Of a stretch of 15,744 nucleotides of DNA, positions 6,058-14,384 are shown piece by piece; the stretch's first letter is position 1, and the number at the start of each line of letters is the position of its first letter. The translations under genes were made by a program, and so were the position numbers. The notes beneath the pieces are model-generated. The model ran no database searches, was not told the origin of the DNA, and saw only the letters and a list, made by a program, of their open reading frames with translations. The stretch is from Bacteroidales bacterium (GTDB lineage Bacteria; Bacteroidota; Bacteroidia; Bacteroidales; F082), in NCBI GenBank assembly GCA_900769945.1, contig CAAGIO010000015.1, positions 1-15,744 on the forward strand, written 5' to 3'.

Positions 6058-7053
6058 TTATCCGAGTTGCACTCTCTTGAATGCGGTGACGGTAGCTTCT
6101 TTGTCAGCTTTCTGGATAAATTGGCGTACTGTCATGCTGCCATCGAGCAATGATGCTTGGTCGAGTAGGCAGTTCTCTTTGAAGAATTTAGCGACGCGGC
6201 CGTTAGCGATATTCTGTATCATAGCTTCTTTGACGTTTGCTAAAGCTTCTGCTGTGACTTTCTCTCTGATTTCGCGTGCCTGTTGAGCTTGTTCCTCAGT
6301 GATCCAGCCTTTTGCCATATTTGAGTTTATATGGTCTTCGCTATCAACGTGTGCTGGGTTGATGCCTGCTTTCTTCAGTGCGACATCTACTGCTTTAGAA
6401 GCCTGCTCTTGCTTTGTCTTCTCGATAGCCACTGCCATTTCGCGGTCTTTAGTCTCTTGTGGTATAGCGTTTTCATCTACAGCGATAGGAGACATAGCTG
6501 CTGCGTGCATAGCTACTTCGTGAGCTGTTTCCTCTATGCCGTCGAATGACTTGTTGAAGCCGACGATTGTTGAGAGGCGGTTGCCCTGGTGGTTGTAGAA
6601 AGCGACGTAAGGAGCTTCGATGACTTCGAGGTGTTTCAGTTCGACTTTCTCTCCTGTTTTTGCGGTGAGGTCGGTGACGAGTTCTGATATTGTGCGGCCT
6701 TCGATAGTGAAAGCTTTCAGAGCCTCGATGTCTTTTATTCTGTTCTCAACAGCGATGTTGAGGAAGTTCTTAGCTGCACCAACGAAGTCGGCGTTGCTAC
6801 CAACGAAGTCGGTCTCGCAGTTCAGCATGATGACAGCACCGTAGGTGTGGTCGGCTGTTGTTGCTGAGAGAACCACGCCTTCTGATGCCTCACGGTCGGC
6901 GCGTTTTTCAGCGATTTTCTGACCTTTTTTGCGGAGGTAGTCAATAGCTGCTTCTTTGTCGCCGTTGCATTCGACGAGAGCCTTTTTGCAATCCATCATA
7001 CCTGCGCCTGTCATTTGTCTAAGTTCGTTGACTTGGGCTGCTGTAATATTCAT
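6058..7053 (-). CDS. tsf: Elongation factor Ts
   Basis: This 331-residue EF-Ts is the nucleotide exchange factor that reloads EF-Tu with GTP. The N-terminal UBA-like domain reads VNELRQMTGAGMMDCKKALVECNGDKEAAIDYLRKKG. The EF-Tu contact segment ITAAQ...TGAGMMDCK and the core motif LNCETDFVGSNADFV are intact. The second core copy appears around VAMHAAAMSPIAV. The C-terminal module (KFFKENCLLDQ...VRQFI) is complete. It is the last gene of the operon, 30 bp after rpsB; the rpsB-tsf pairing is widespread in bacteria. A strong terminator follows. Confidence 0.97.
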   Translation of the reverse strand: MNITAAQVNELRQMTGAGMMDCKKALVECNGDKEAAIDYLRKKGQKIAEKRADREASEGVVLSATTADHTYGAVIMLNCETDFVGSNADFVGAAKNFLNIAVENRIKDIEALKAFTIEGRTISELVTDLTAKTGEKVELKHLEVIEAPYVAFYNHQGNRLSTIVGFNKSFDGIEETAHEVAMHAAAMSPIAVDENAIPQETKDREMAVAIEKTKQEQASKAVDVALKKAGINPAHVDSEDHINSNMAKGWITEEQAQQAREIREKVTAEALANVKEAMIQNIANGRVAKFFKENCLLDQASLLDGSMTVRQFIQKADKEATVTAFKRVQLG

Positions 7054-7083
7054 AATAGGTTAATTTCTTTGTTAAACAATAAG

Positions 7084-7911
7084 TTAGTTCTTTTTGTTCA
7101 CAGCTTTACGAGGGCGGCGAGGTCTTTTTTCCTCTTCCTTGGTTTCTTCCTCGTCCTGAGCTGATTTGTCAGTCATTTCTTCATCTGCCTCTTCTTCTGC
7201 TGCATCAGCGTCCTTCATGTTGTTTTTGCGTTCGTTGATGCCTTCTTCGATAGCTTCAACCATCTTGCCAACGATAAGAGCGATTGACTTTGAAGCGTCA
7301 TCGTTTGCTGGGATTGGGAAGTCGATGAGGTTAGGGTTGGAGTTTGTATCAACAATAGCGAAAGTAGGTATGTTAAGTTTCCTTGCTTCTGCTACAGCGA
7401 TGTGCTCCTTGATGATATCGACTACGAACACTGCGCTTGGAAGGCGGTTGAGGTCGGCGATAGAGCCGAGGTTCTTCTGGAGTTTCTCGCGTTCACGCTC
7501 TATCTGGAGGCGTTCACGTTTTGAAAGGTTATTATATTGGCTGCTTGCGATGAGCTTGTCGAGTGACACCATCTTGCGGACAGCCTTGCGGATTGTCTGG
7601 AAGTTTGTGAGCATACCGCCTGGCCAACGCTCTGTCACAAACGGCATGTTAACCTTTGATACGAGTTCCGCGACTATATCTTTTGCCTGTTTCTTTGTAG
7701 CTACGAAAAGGATTTTCTTTCCTGATCTTGCTAACTGACGAAGTGAGTTTGCTGCCTCGTCAATCTTGGCTTGTGTCTTGTACAAGTCAATAATATGGAT
7801 ACCATTACGCTCCATGAAGATGTAAGGTGCCATGTTCGGATTCCATTTTCTTCTAAGATGACCGAAGTGACAACCTGCATCTAATAATTCTTCAAATGTT
7901 GCTTGTGTCAT
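7084..7911 (-). CDS. rpsB: 30S ribosomal protein S2
   Basis: This 275-residue S2 has the classic start (FEELLDAGCHFGHLRRKWNPNMAPYIF), the helical insert region rich in R/E (about 130-147), and the conserved core ERWPGGMLTNFQTI and VDTNSNPN. After about residue 230 comes an unusual low-complexity tail, first strongly acidic (runs of E and D) and then basic (KRPRRPRK). This makes it longer than the 241-residue E. coli protein. Similar tails are, to my knowledge, found in other Bacteroidales. S2 binds the 30S head-body junction and recruits S1. It lies between rpsI (21-bp gap) and tsf (30-bp gap). Confidence 0.97.
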   Translation of the reverse strand: MTQATFEELLDAGCHFGHLRRKWNPNMAPYIFMERNGIHIIDLYKTQAKIDEAANSLRQLARSGKKILFVATKKQAKDIVAELVSKVNMPFVTERWPGGMLTNFQTIRKAVRKMVSLDKLIASSQYNNLSKRERLQIEREREKLQKNLGSIADLNRLPSAVFVVDIIKEHIAVAEARKLNIPTFAIVDTNSNPNLIDFPIPANDDASKSIALIVGKMVEAIEEGINERKNNMKDADAAEEEADEEMTDKSAQDEEETKEEEKRPRRPRKAVNKKN

Positions 7912-7932
7912 GATTAATTTCCTTTTAATAGA

Positions 7933-8319
7933 CTAACGTTTACTGAATTGGAACTTCCTACGTGCACCTGGCTGACCTGGTTTCTTACGTTCTACCATAC
8001 GTGGGTCGCGGCGCATCAAACCTTTTGCTTTAAGGACCGGACGGAACTCGGCGTTGATTTCGCATAATGCACGGCTTATTGCCAGACGTAATGCCTCTGC
8101 CTGCCCGTTGATTCCTCCGCCATTAAGGTTGACTTTGATGTCGTACTTGCCCATGTTGTCTGTCAGCATTAATGGCTGTTCAACCACATAATGCAAGATG
8201 CTTGTTGGGAAATACTCCTTGTAGTCACGTTTGTTGACCGTAATTTTGCCCTCGCCTGCCTTTACATAGATTCGTGCAACGGCTGTCTTTCTTCTACCTA
8301 ACGCGTTGATTACTTCCAT
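7933..8319 (-). CDS. rpsI: 30S ribosomal protein S9
   Basis: This 128-residue S9 shows NALGRRKTAVARIYVKAG near the start, the NLNGGGINGQAEALRLAISRAL core, and the conserved basic C-terminal tail PGARRKFQFSKR that reaches the P-site tRNA on the 30S subunit. It begins only 4 bp after the rplM stop codon, so the two are surely co-transcribed, as in most bacteria. Confidence 0.97.
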   Translation of the reverse strand: MEVINALGRRKTAVARIYVKAGEGKITVNKRDYKEYFPTSILHYVVEQPLMLTDNMGKYDIKVNLNGGGINGQAEALRLAISRALCEINAEFRPVLKAKGLMRRDPRMVERKKPGQPGARRKFQFSKR

Positions 8320-8323
8320 TTTA

Positions 8324-8773
8324 CTACTTGTTAATTGTTAATACTTCTGGTTTCTGGGCCGCATGTGGATGCTCCGGTCCCTCATAAACATAAAGATTAC
8401 GGAAGATGGCGCTGCCAAGACGTGTCTTAGGAAGCATGCCCTTTACTGCATGTTGTACTACAGCAACTGGCTTCCTCTTAAGCTGCTCTTTTACGGTTCT
8501 GACTCTCTGACCACCAGGATATCCTGTGTAGTGGACGTAAACCTTGTTGTCCATTTTCTTGCCGGTGAGGATGATTTTCTCGGCATTGATTACGATGACA
8601 TTATCGCCACAATCACTGTGGGGAGTATAGCATGCCTTCCTCTTTCCTCTTAAAACTTGAGCAATTTCTTGAGCCATGCGGCCAAGAACTTGTCCCTCAG
8701 CATCAACAACATACCATTTCTTGTTGGCATGCTCCTTATTGACGCTTACTGTTTTGTAACTTAATGTATCCAT
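8324..8773 (-). CDS. rplM: 50S ribosomal protein L13
   Basis: This 149-residue L13, an early-assembly protein of the 50S subunit, shows KKWYVVDAEGQVLGRMAQEIAQVLRGKRK near the start. It also carries the conserved YTPHSDCGDNVIVINAEKI and VKGMLPKTRLGSAIFRNLYVYEGPEHPH. It is the first gene of the four-gene operon. The start is fixed by the family N-terminus. A -7 box lies 57 bp upstream of the ATG. Confidence 0.97.
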   Translation of the reverse strand: MDTLSYKTVSVNKEHANKKWYVVDAEGQVLGRMAQEIAQVLRGKRKACYTPHSDCGDNVIVINAEKIILTGKKMDNKVYVHYTGYPGGQRVRTVKEQLKRKPVAVVQHAVKGMLPKTRLGSAIFRNLYVYEGPEHPHAAQKPEVLTINK

Positions 8774-8830
8774 TTGATTTTTAAATAATTTATGTGTTTG
8801 TTTACACTATTTTCCTAAAAATTCGAGTTG

Positions 8831-8838
8831 CAAAATTA
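8831..8838 (-). promoter_or_regulatory. -7 box of the ribosomal protein operon
   Basis: TAATTTTG on the minus strand fits the consensus. A TTGTG at 8858-8854 is a weak -33 candidate. The leader would be about 52 nt. I see no hairpin in it that would suggest autoregulation. Confidence 0.55.
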
Positions 8839-8977
8839 CAAATTTTTTCCTTACACAATACTTTTTTTCAAATTAATTTTTTTTCACCCCTCCGCCAACT
8901 CTTCCTCCCTAACTACCTTATCCCTAAGATTTTATCTATTTTTATACCTAATATTATTAATGTGTCTTTTATTTTCT

Positions 8978-8985
8978 TAACTTTG
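8978..8985 (+). promoter_or_regulatory. -7 box of lepA, at the start codon
   Basis: TAACTTTG ends only 5 nt before the lepA ATG at 8991. A typical start 4-6 nt after the box would fall at or beside the ATG, so the mRNA should be leaderless. Confidence 0.6.
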
Positions 8986-8990
8986 CAGCC

Positions 8991-10778
8991 ATGGAAAAAA
9001 TCAGGAATTTTTGCATCATTGCTCATATCGACCATGGCAAAAGTACTTTGGCCGATAGATTGATTGAGATGACTAACACCTTGACAAAGAAGGAGTTAGT
9101 TAATCAGGTTTTAGATGATATGGACCTCGAACGCGAACGTGGAATCACTATTAAAAGCCACGCTATCCAGATGAAATATGAACATGAGGGTGAAATATAT
9201 ACGCTTAACCTTATCGATACTCCCGGCCATGTCGATTTTTCTTATGAGGTGTCTCGCTCTATCGCGGCCTGTGAAGGCGCACTGCTCGTGGTTGATGCCT
9301 CCCAAGGTATTCAGGCTCAAACCATTAGCAACCTGTATATGGCTATCGACCACGACCTTGAGGTTATACCTATTTTAAATAAGATTGATATGGAGAGCGC
9401 TCAGCCGGAGAAGGTGGAGGACCAAATCATAGACCTCATCGGCTGCGACCGTGAGGACATACTGCGTTGCTCGGCGCGCACCGGCTTCGGCGTTGACACT
9501 GTCCTCGACGCTATCATCACCCGCATACCAGCACCGAAAGGCGACCCGAACGCACCCCTCCAAGCTCTTATCTTCGACTCCGTCTTTAACTCCTTCAGAG
9601 GCATCATCGCCTACTTCAGGATTATGAACGGCACTATCCATAAAGGCGAACTTGTAAAATTCTTTAACACCGGAATGGAATATGATGCCGACGAGATCGG
9701 CGTCCTCCAGATGAAACAGATGCCTCGCGAAGAGCTCTCCGCCGGTAACGTGGGCTATATCATCTCTGGCATCAAGACGTCTAAGGAGGTGAAGGTGGGA
9801 GATACAATTACTTCTGTCGCTACCCCTTGCGACGCCCCTATCGCTGGCTTCGAGAACGTCAAGCCTATGGTCTTCGCCGGCGTCTATCCCGTTGACGCTG
9901 ACGACTATGAGGAACTTCGCAGCTCTTTGGAGAAACTTCAGCTCAACGACGCCTCCCTCGTGTGGGAACCGGAGTCGTCGGCCGCCCTCGGCTTCGGATT
10001 CAGATGCGGCTTCCTCGGCCTCCTTCACATGGAGATTATCCAAGAACGCCTCGACAGAGAATTTAATATGGATGTCATCACCACCGTGCCTAACGTCTCT
10101 TTCAAGGCTTACCTCACCGACGGCTCTATCGTTGACGTTCATAACCCAAGCGGTATGCCCGAAGTGACTAAACTCGACCATATCGATGAACCTTACATCC
10201 TTGCACAAATAATCTCCCAAAACGAATACGTCGGCTCTATCATGACGCTGTGTATCGACAGGAGAGGCATTCTGAAAAACCAAGTGTATCTCACCACCGA
10301 CCGTGTGGAACTGACTTTCGAGATGCCGCTGAGCGAGATAGTGTTCGACTTCTATGATAAACTGAAGTCAATATCAAGGGGTTACGCCTCTTTCGACTAC
10401 CATATCTGCGGTTATAAGCCCTCGAAATTGGTCAAGTTAGACATTATGCTGAATGGTGATACCGTCGATGCTCTCTCAACGTTGATTTATGTGGACCACG
10501 CCTACTCGTTCGGTCGCCGTATGTGTGAGAAACTCAAAGAGTTGATACCTCGCCAACAGTTCGATATCGCGATACAGGCCGCTATAGGTGCGAAAATTAT
10601 TGCGAGAGAGACAGTGCGCCAAGTACGAAAAGATGTTACTGCTAAATGCTACGGCGGCGATATATCCCGTAAACGTAAACTTCTTGAGAAACAGAAAGAA
10701 GGAAAGAAACGTATGCGCCAGATTGGTAACGTGGAGGTGCCACAGTCGGCATTCCTCGCAGTCCTTAAACTCGATTAA
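8991..10778 (+). CDS. lepA: Elongation factor 4 (LepA), ribosome-associated GTPase
   Basis: This 595-residue translational GTPase has the usual length for LepA. The G motifs are intact: AHIDHGKST (11-19), RGITI (50-54), DTPGH (76-80), NKID (130-133) and a G5-like CSART. Domains III-V follow, and the LepA-specific C-terminal domain ends in RQIGNVEVPQSAFLAVLKLD, which separates it from EF-G and TypA. LepA acts on stalled or initiating ribosomes. The gene is a single unit with its own promoter and terminator. Codon usage changes inside the gene: the first 400 bp are AT-rich, then about 9400-10330 favours C- and G-ending codons. That bias also opens a long antisense frame, which I treat as a shadow. 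Confidence 0.97.
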   Translation: MEKIRNFCIIAHIDHGKSTLADRLIEMTNTLTKKELVNQVLDDMDLERERGITIKSHAIQMKYEHEGEIYTLNLIDTPGHVDFSYEVSRSIAACEGALLVVDASQGIQAQTISNLYMAIDHDLEVIPILNKIDMESAQPEKVEDQIIDLIGCDREDILRCSARTGFGVDTVLDAIITRIPAPKGDPNAPLQALIFDSVFNSFRGIIAYFRIMNGTIHKGELVKFFNTGMEYDADEIGVLQMKQMPREELSAGNVGYIISGIKTSKEVKVGDTITSVATPCDAPIAGFENVKPMVFAGVYPVDADDYEELRSSLEKLQLNDASLVWEPESSAALGFGFRCGFLGLLHMEIIQERLDREFNMDVITTVPNVSFKAYLTDGSIVDVHNPSGMPEVTKLDHIDEPYILAQIISQNEYVGSIMTLCIDRRGILKNQVYLTTDRVELTFEMPLSEIVFDFYDKLKSISRGYASFDYHICGYKPSKLVKLDIMLNGDTVDALSTLIYVDHAYSFGRRMCEKLKELIPRQQFDIAIQAAIGAKIIARETVRQVRKDVTAKCYGGDISRKRKLLEKQKEGKKRMRQIGNVEVPQSAFLAVLKLD

Positions 10779-10793
10779 CACTTTTTTACATAT

Positions 10794-10846
10794 TCGCCCT
10801 TGTCAGATGGAGGCTGTCTCTCCCTCGTTGATAAGGGCGATATTTT
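10794..10846 (+). terminator. Probable terminator of lepA
   Basis: The arms TCGCCCTTGTC (10794-10804) and GATAAGGGCGA (10830-10840) pair over 11 positions with one G-T wobble. An inner GGAG/CTCC stem lies in the loop, and TATTTTATT follows. It begins 15 bp past the stop codon. Confidence 0.65.
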
Positions 10847-10912
10847 ATTGTTTACAAAACAGCGCATTAAAGGTCTGGATATAGATCGATAGTCTTATCT
10901 CCCTAATCCTTG

Positions 10913-10992
10913 TTGGCAGCAAATGATGCCACAGCCATGATGATGCTCAATAATAGCTACTGTAAATCTTCTTGTTGCCAATAATCTGCCAA
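10913..10992. other. Short inverted repeat in the lepA/GIY-YIG spacer
   Basis: TTGGCAG (10913-10919) and CTGCCAA (10986-10992) are perfect complements 66 bp apart, in a 220-bp spacer between convergent genes. There is no T-run, so terminator function is doubtful. I see nothing else in the spacer apart from the lepA terminator. Confidence 0.25.
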
Positions 10993-11001
10993 ATTTGCGT
11001 G

Positions 11002-11631
11002 TTACTCTTCAAAAGGATATGTCTCGTCATATATTTCACTTAAGAGACGTTCGTTGAAGAGCCAGTGCGGCGTGGGTTGTATGTGCTTGACTTGATAGCC
11101 TTTCAACTTTGCAGACAATGCGCTAATGGAAGTCTCCTCTCCCTCATAGCACACTTTTCGCTCTGATAGAATGGTAACAGAAATAGACGGATCATCTTTC
11201 CAGACGAGTACATCACCTTTCTGTAACCCCATCTCGTAGAAGTTAAGCGGCGGACGCTTGGCTTGTGCTTTTGAACTTGCAGCCTTGTCCTCATCGGTGA
11301 GGTCATTCTGAATCTCCTCGCTTACATTCTCTGTTACATCTTCGTGATGGAAAAGTTCAAGGATAGCCTGAGCTTGCTCTACATTGATGCGGAAAAACTC
11401 ACGGTTCTGATTGACACGTTGTGGGTCGAAGGCCTTGTGTAGAGCTTTCTCTATCTTGAGACAGTCGCTTTTCTTGACCTTGCAAGCAAACTTACACTCA
11501 AACGGAACGGGAACTCCAGTTGTATAGAGTTCTTTCATTCTTTTATCAATATCCTCCTGCGTAGTCATGCCAATCTTCACAAGACCGGGCATCACAGGGT
11601 TAGTCAGCAGATAAACTATTCCGTACTCCAT
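11002..11631 (-). CDS. GIY-YIG nuclease-domain protein with possible RAMA-like C-terminal domain
   Basis: This is a 209-residue protein in two parts. Residues 1-94 resemble the GIY-YIG fold of the T5orf172/Meiotically-up-regulated-113 type: VYLLTN (6-11) and VKIGMT (18-23) stand for GIY and YIG, followed by R31, E61-H65 (EKALH) and the metal-binding-type REFF (77-80). A charged linker (about 95-127) follows. Residues 129-209 have spaced features (GDVLVWKDD, VCYEGEETSISALS, PHWLFNERLLSEIY) like the RAMA domain found with restriction-modification enzymes. That second assignment is inference from pattern only. The proper nuclease residues seem present, but the biological role is unknown. No restriction or methylase gene lies nearby. 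I see no clear promoter box. Confidence 0.7.
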   Translation of the reverse strand: MEYGIVYLLTNPVMPGLVKIGMTTQEDIDKRMKELYTTGVPVPFECKFACKVKKSDCLKIEKALHKAFDPQRVNQNREFFRINVEQAQAILELFHHEDVTENVSEEIQNDLTDEDKAASSKAQAKRPPLNFYEMGLQKGDVLVWKDDPSISVTILSERKVCYEGEETSISALSAKLKGYQVKHIQPTPHWLFNERLLSEIYDETYPFEE

Positions 11632-11706
11632 TTTTCATTATTTTTACCATTGGTTAACTATTCACGTTTCTTGTTAGGCTGGTCAACAGATGTGCTGCCA
11701 TATTTA

Positions 11707-11793
11707 TTATTTTTTTTCTGCTGCCATCATCATCTCGCTTCCCTCTTCAGTCGGAGGATACAGTTCTAAAACCACTGATTTTTTTGACTTCAT
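11707..11793 (-). CDS. Possible small ORF, 28 residues
   Basis: A complete frame of 28 codons begins MKSKKSVVLELYPP and ends EKK-stop, in the 200-bp spacer between the beta-mannosidase and GIY-YIG genes on the same strand. It is charged, has no membrane segment, and matches no family I know. No promoter box is visible. It could be a small regulatory peptide, the remnant of a larger gene, or chance. Confidence 0.25.
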   Translation of the reverse strand: MKSKKSVVLELYPPTEEGSEMMMAAEKK

Positions 11794-11832
11794 GAACAGC
11801 AGTTGTTATTATCATTATTGATAGACTGTGTG

Positions 11833-14349
11833 TTAATGCTGTTTTATCTGATTGAGAATCATTATATTAAACGTTGGGTTCTTTTCTGTTGTCTTAAAGG
11901 TGATAACCTTTTGTTCATTAGGTTTGACATCAAAGAAATTGTCGGAGAAGACTCCGTTGTTGTCGGAACTTTCTACATAAACGTCTTTCACTAAGGTATT
12001 TGAGAAAAATTCAAGAGTCACGATGTCATTATTGATATTCACCTTTGGAGAGATGTCTGTTTTTTGAAGTTTCAGGTCTTTGGGATAAGCCAAATACTGA
12101 AGTCTTTCTGAGATAACGTTGTTGTTTTCAATCAGTTGCATATCAATGAATAAAGAGTTCTTGTCTAATTCTCTCACGAAGTCGTTGAAGTCGAGAGATA
12201 GGTGGGTGCAGCCGTTTTCAGGAATTACGACGTTCTCGGAATATGTTTTCAGAATGTTTCCAGAGAAATCTTTAACGTTTATTAACAATTGAGCGTTTAT
12301 CTCTCGATAAAGGTCGGAGTTTGCGTAAACGGTGAAGTTGCCGTCTTGGGTTGGGAGGACACCTATTAATATAGGTGCGAACAGTTCTTTGAGTTTCCAA
12401 TGAAGGGCTTTTTTGTTTCCATAGTAATCTATTGATGACCATGATGTTACAGGCCATGCATCGTTGAGTTGCCAATAAAGTGTGCCCATGCTTCGTGGTT
12501 TTGATGCGCGATGAGCTTCAATGGCGAGTCCCATTCCCCATGCTTGCGAGAGCTGGCTGTTATAGACCAATTGGGCGATGTCGTCATTGTTGTTGTCGTC
12601 GATATATTTATTTATATGGCTGTTAATCAGATGTTTGCCTCTTGCATGTTTTTGGTGGGCGTCGATGACGTTCCAATCGAGTTCGGGGGAGATTTTTTTC
12701 AATGTTGACAGGCTTGGATAAGCTTGGTAGCCGTATTCGCTGTTGAAGCGGGCGACTTTTTCGAGATAGACCTCGTAAGGGTATTCGCCCCACCAGACGC
12801 CCCAGTAGTGGCTGTCGCCTTCTGTGAGGCTTTCTTCATGTCCCCAGCCGTGTGTTGGGGAGCTCGGGAAATATGGTATTGTCCCGTCATAATGGCTGAC
12901 GACTTCGTTAAGAATATCTTTGAAGAGAGTATCCATTCCGTGTTGCATCTCAAGGTAGTCGGCGTCGCTCCATTTCATCGAGCTTTTCCAGCCCCAGTCA
13001 TAGAACCCGTTGCTGACCTCATTGTTGCCGCACCACATCACGAGTGATGGATGGTTTTGGTAATGAATGACTTGTTGAATTGCTTCCTCCTTTGCATTGT
13101 TAAGAAACTCGTCGGAGTAAGGGTAGGTTGAGCCGGCATACATGAAGTCTTCCCACACCATGATGCCGAGGCTGTCACAAGCGTCGAAGAAGAAATCCGG
13201 AGGATAAATGCCTCCGCCCCAAACGCGTAACATGTTGAAATGATAGTCCTTGCATTCTTTTAACAGTTTGATTGTCTTTTCTTTAGACATCCACGTCTCT
13301 ATCATCTCCTCTGGAATATAGTTCGCGCCTTTTGCAAAAACGTCTTTCCCATTAATTCTGAAAAACATTGACTTTCCAATGCTGTCAGGCTCTTGAACAA
13401 GTTCTACCTTGCGGATTCCGGTTGTCACTGTTACAGGAGCGGCTGATGTTCCATCGTTAGTGTCTTCCACATTTACCTTGAACGTTGTCATCGCTTGTTC
13501 GCCCATTTCATTTGGCCACCAAAGCTTCGGATTCTCAATGTTGAAGCTTGCAACAATTTCATTATCGCCTTTCTTTATAAGTGTCTCAGCAACAGTGATT
13601 TTCTCCTTGTCAAATTGTACTGAGACCTTGACGTTCCTTTCATTTTGCGATTTTATGTTGAGGCGGAGTCTCATCTCTGCCCTGTTGTCTGCCACATTTT
13701 CGGTCAGTATTGAAGCTGATGTGACGTCATATCCAGACCACGCATGCAGCGTGACATCTTTCCATATTCCTATGTTTAGATAGCGAGGAGCCCAGTCCCA
13801 GCCGTTCTGGTATCCGCATTTGCGCATCACGGCATATTTCTCCGGGAATCGGAGTCTGTATGTCTCGATTAGGCTATCTCTCACAATATCAAAGGGGTAG
13901 AAGTGAACTTTCAGCTCGTTGTTTTCTTTTCTGAGAAGTTTCTTGACGTCTTTTGAATATTGTAAAAACATGTTGTCGGAATGAATTATCTTCTCACCGT
14001 TGAGGAAAACATCGGCGTAAGTGTCGAGGCCGTTAAAGACGAGTTCTATATTGTCTTTCTCAAAGACGGCGTCTTCAACATTGAACGTCAATGAGTAATC
14101 CCAGTGATGTTGTGGAATCCACTGCAAGTCTTGCTCCACTTTTCCGAGATATGGGTTTGGTATTATTCCGGCCTCAAAAAGGTCGGATTGTGCGACAGAA
14201 GGCACATTGACTTGCAAATCAATGTTGAGGGTGTCGGTTTGTAGGTTCCAGCCTTCATTAAGGCTCTGGTCTGCTGTATTTGAATAATTGGCACAAGAAA
14301 ATAATAATAGTGCCAATGCTATTGTTAATATCCGTTGAATATGCTTCAT
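11833..14349 (-). CDS. GH2 beta-mannosidase, lipoprotein
   Basis: This 838-residue glycoside hydrolase of family 2 releases terminal beta-1,4-linked mannose. A lipoprotein signal (ILTIALALLLFSC, Cys19) predicts export and membrane anchoring. Domains in order are a sugar-binding domain (about 30-200, with CGYQNGWDWAPRY), Ig-like domains, and a TIM barrel (about 330-640). The acid/base is E444 in WCGNNE and the nucleophile is E538 in RFNSEYGYQ. The barrel segment MLRVWGGGIYPPDFFFDACDSLGIMVWEDFMYA separates beta-mannosidases from GH2 beta-galactosidases. Acidic residues typical of a surface-export signal are not evident after Cys19, so a periplasm-facing location is more likely. The gene starts 35 bp after cutC on the same strand and is probably co-transcribed. 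No SusC/SusD pair is visible nearby. Confidence 0.9.
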   Translation of the reverse strand: MKHIQRILTIALALLLFSCANYSNTADQSLNEGWNLQTDTLNIDLQVNVPSVAQSDLFEAGIIPNPYLGKVEQDLQWIPQHHWDYSLTFNVEDAVFEKDNIELVFNGLDTYADVFLNGEKIIHSDNMFLQYSKDVKKLLRKENNELKVHFYPFDIVRDSLIETYRLRFPEKYAVMRKCGYQNGWDWAPRYLNIGIWKDVTLHAWSGYDVTSASILTENVADNRAEMRLRLNIKSQNERNVKVSVQFDKEKITVAETLIKKGDNEIVASFNIENPKLWWPNEMGEQAMTTFKVNVEDTNDGTSAAPVTVTTGIRKVELVQEPDSIGKSMFFRINGKDVFAKGANYIPEEMIETWMSKEKTIKLLKECKDYHFNMLRVWGGGIYPPDFFFDACDSLGIMVWEDFMYAGSTYPYSDEFLNNAKEEAIQQVIHYQNHPSLVMWCGNNEVSNGFYDWGWKSSMKWSDADYLEMQHGMDTLFKDILNEVVSHYDGTIPYFPSSPTHGWGHEESLTEGDSHYWGVWWGEYPYEVYLEKVARFNSEYGYQAYPSLSTLKKISPELDWNVIDAHQKHARGKHLINSHINKYIDDNNNDDIAQLVYNSQLSQAWGMGLAIEAHRASKPRSMGTLYWQLNDAWPVTSWSSIDYYGNKKALHWKLKELFAPILIGVLPTQDGNFTVYANSDLYREINAQLLINVKDFSGNILKTYSENVVIPENGCTHLSLDFNDFVRELDKNSLFIDMQLIENNNVISERLQYLAYPKDLKLQKTDISPKVNINNDIVTLEFFSNTLVKDVYVESSDNNGVFSDNFFDVKPNEQKVITFKTTEKNPTFNIMILNQIKQH

Positions 14350-14384
14350 GTTAAAAAAGGTTAACGTTATTGCTTTTTGTTGTA

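Noticed and set aside
9375..10283. 302-codon frame antisense to lepA
   Set aside because: It follows from the C- and G-ending codons of lepA in this part; no domain or promoter supports it.
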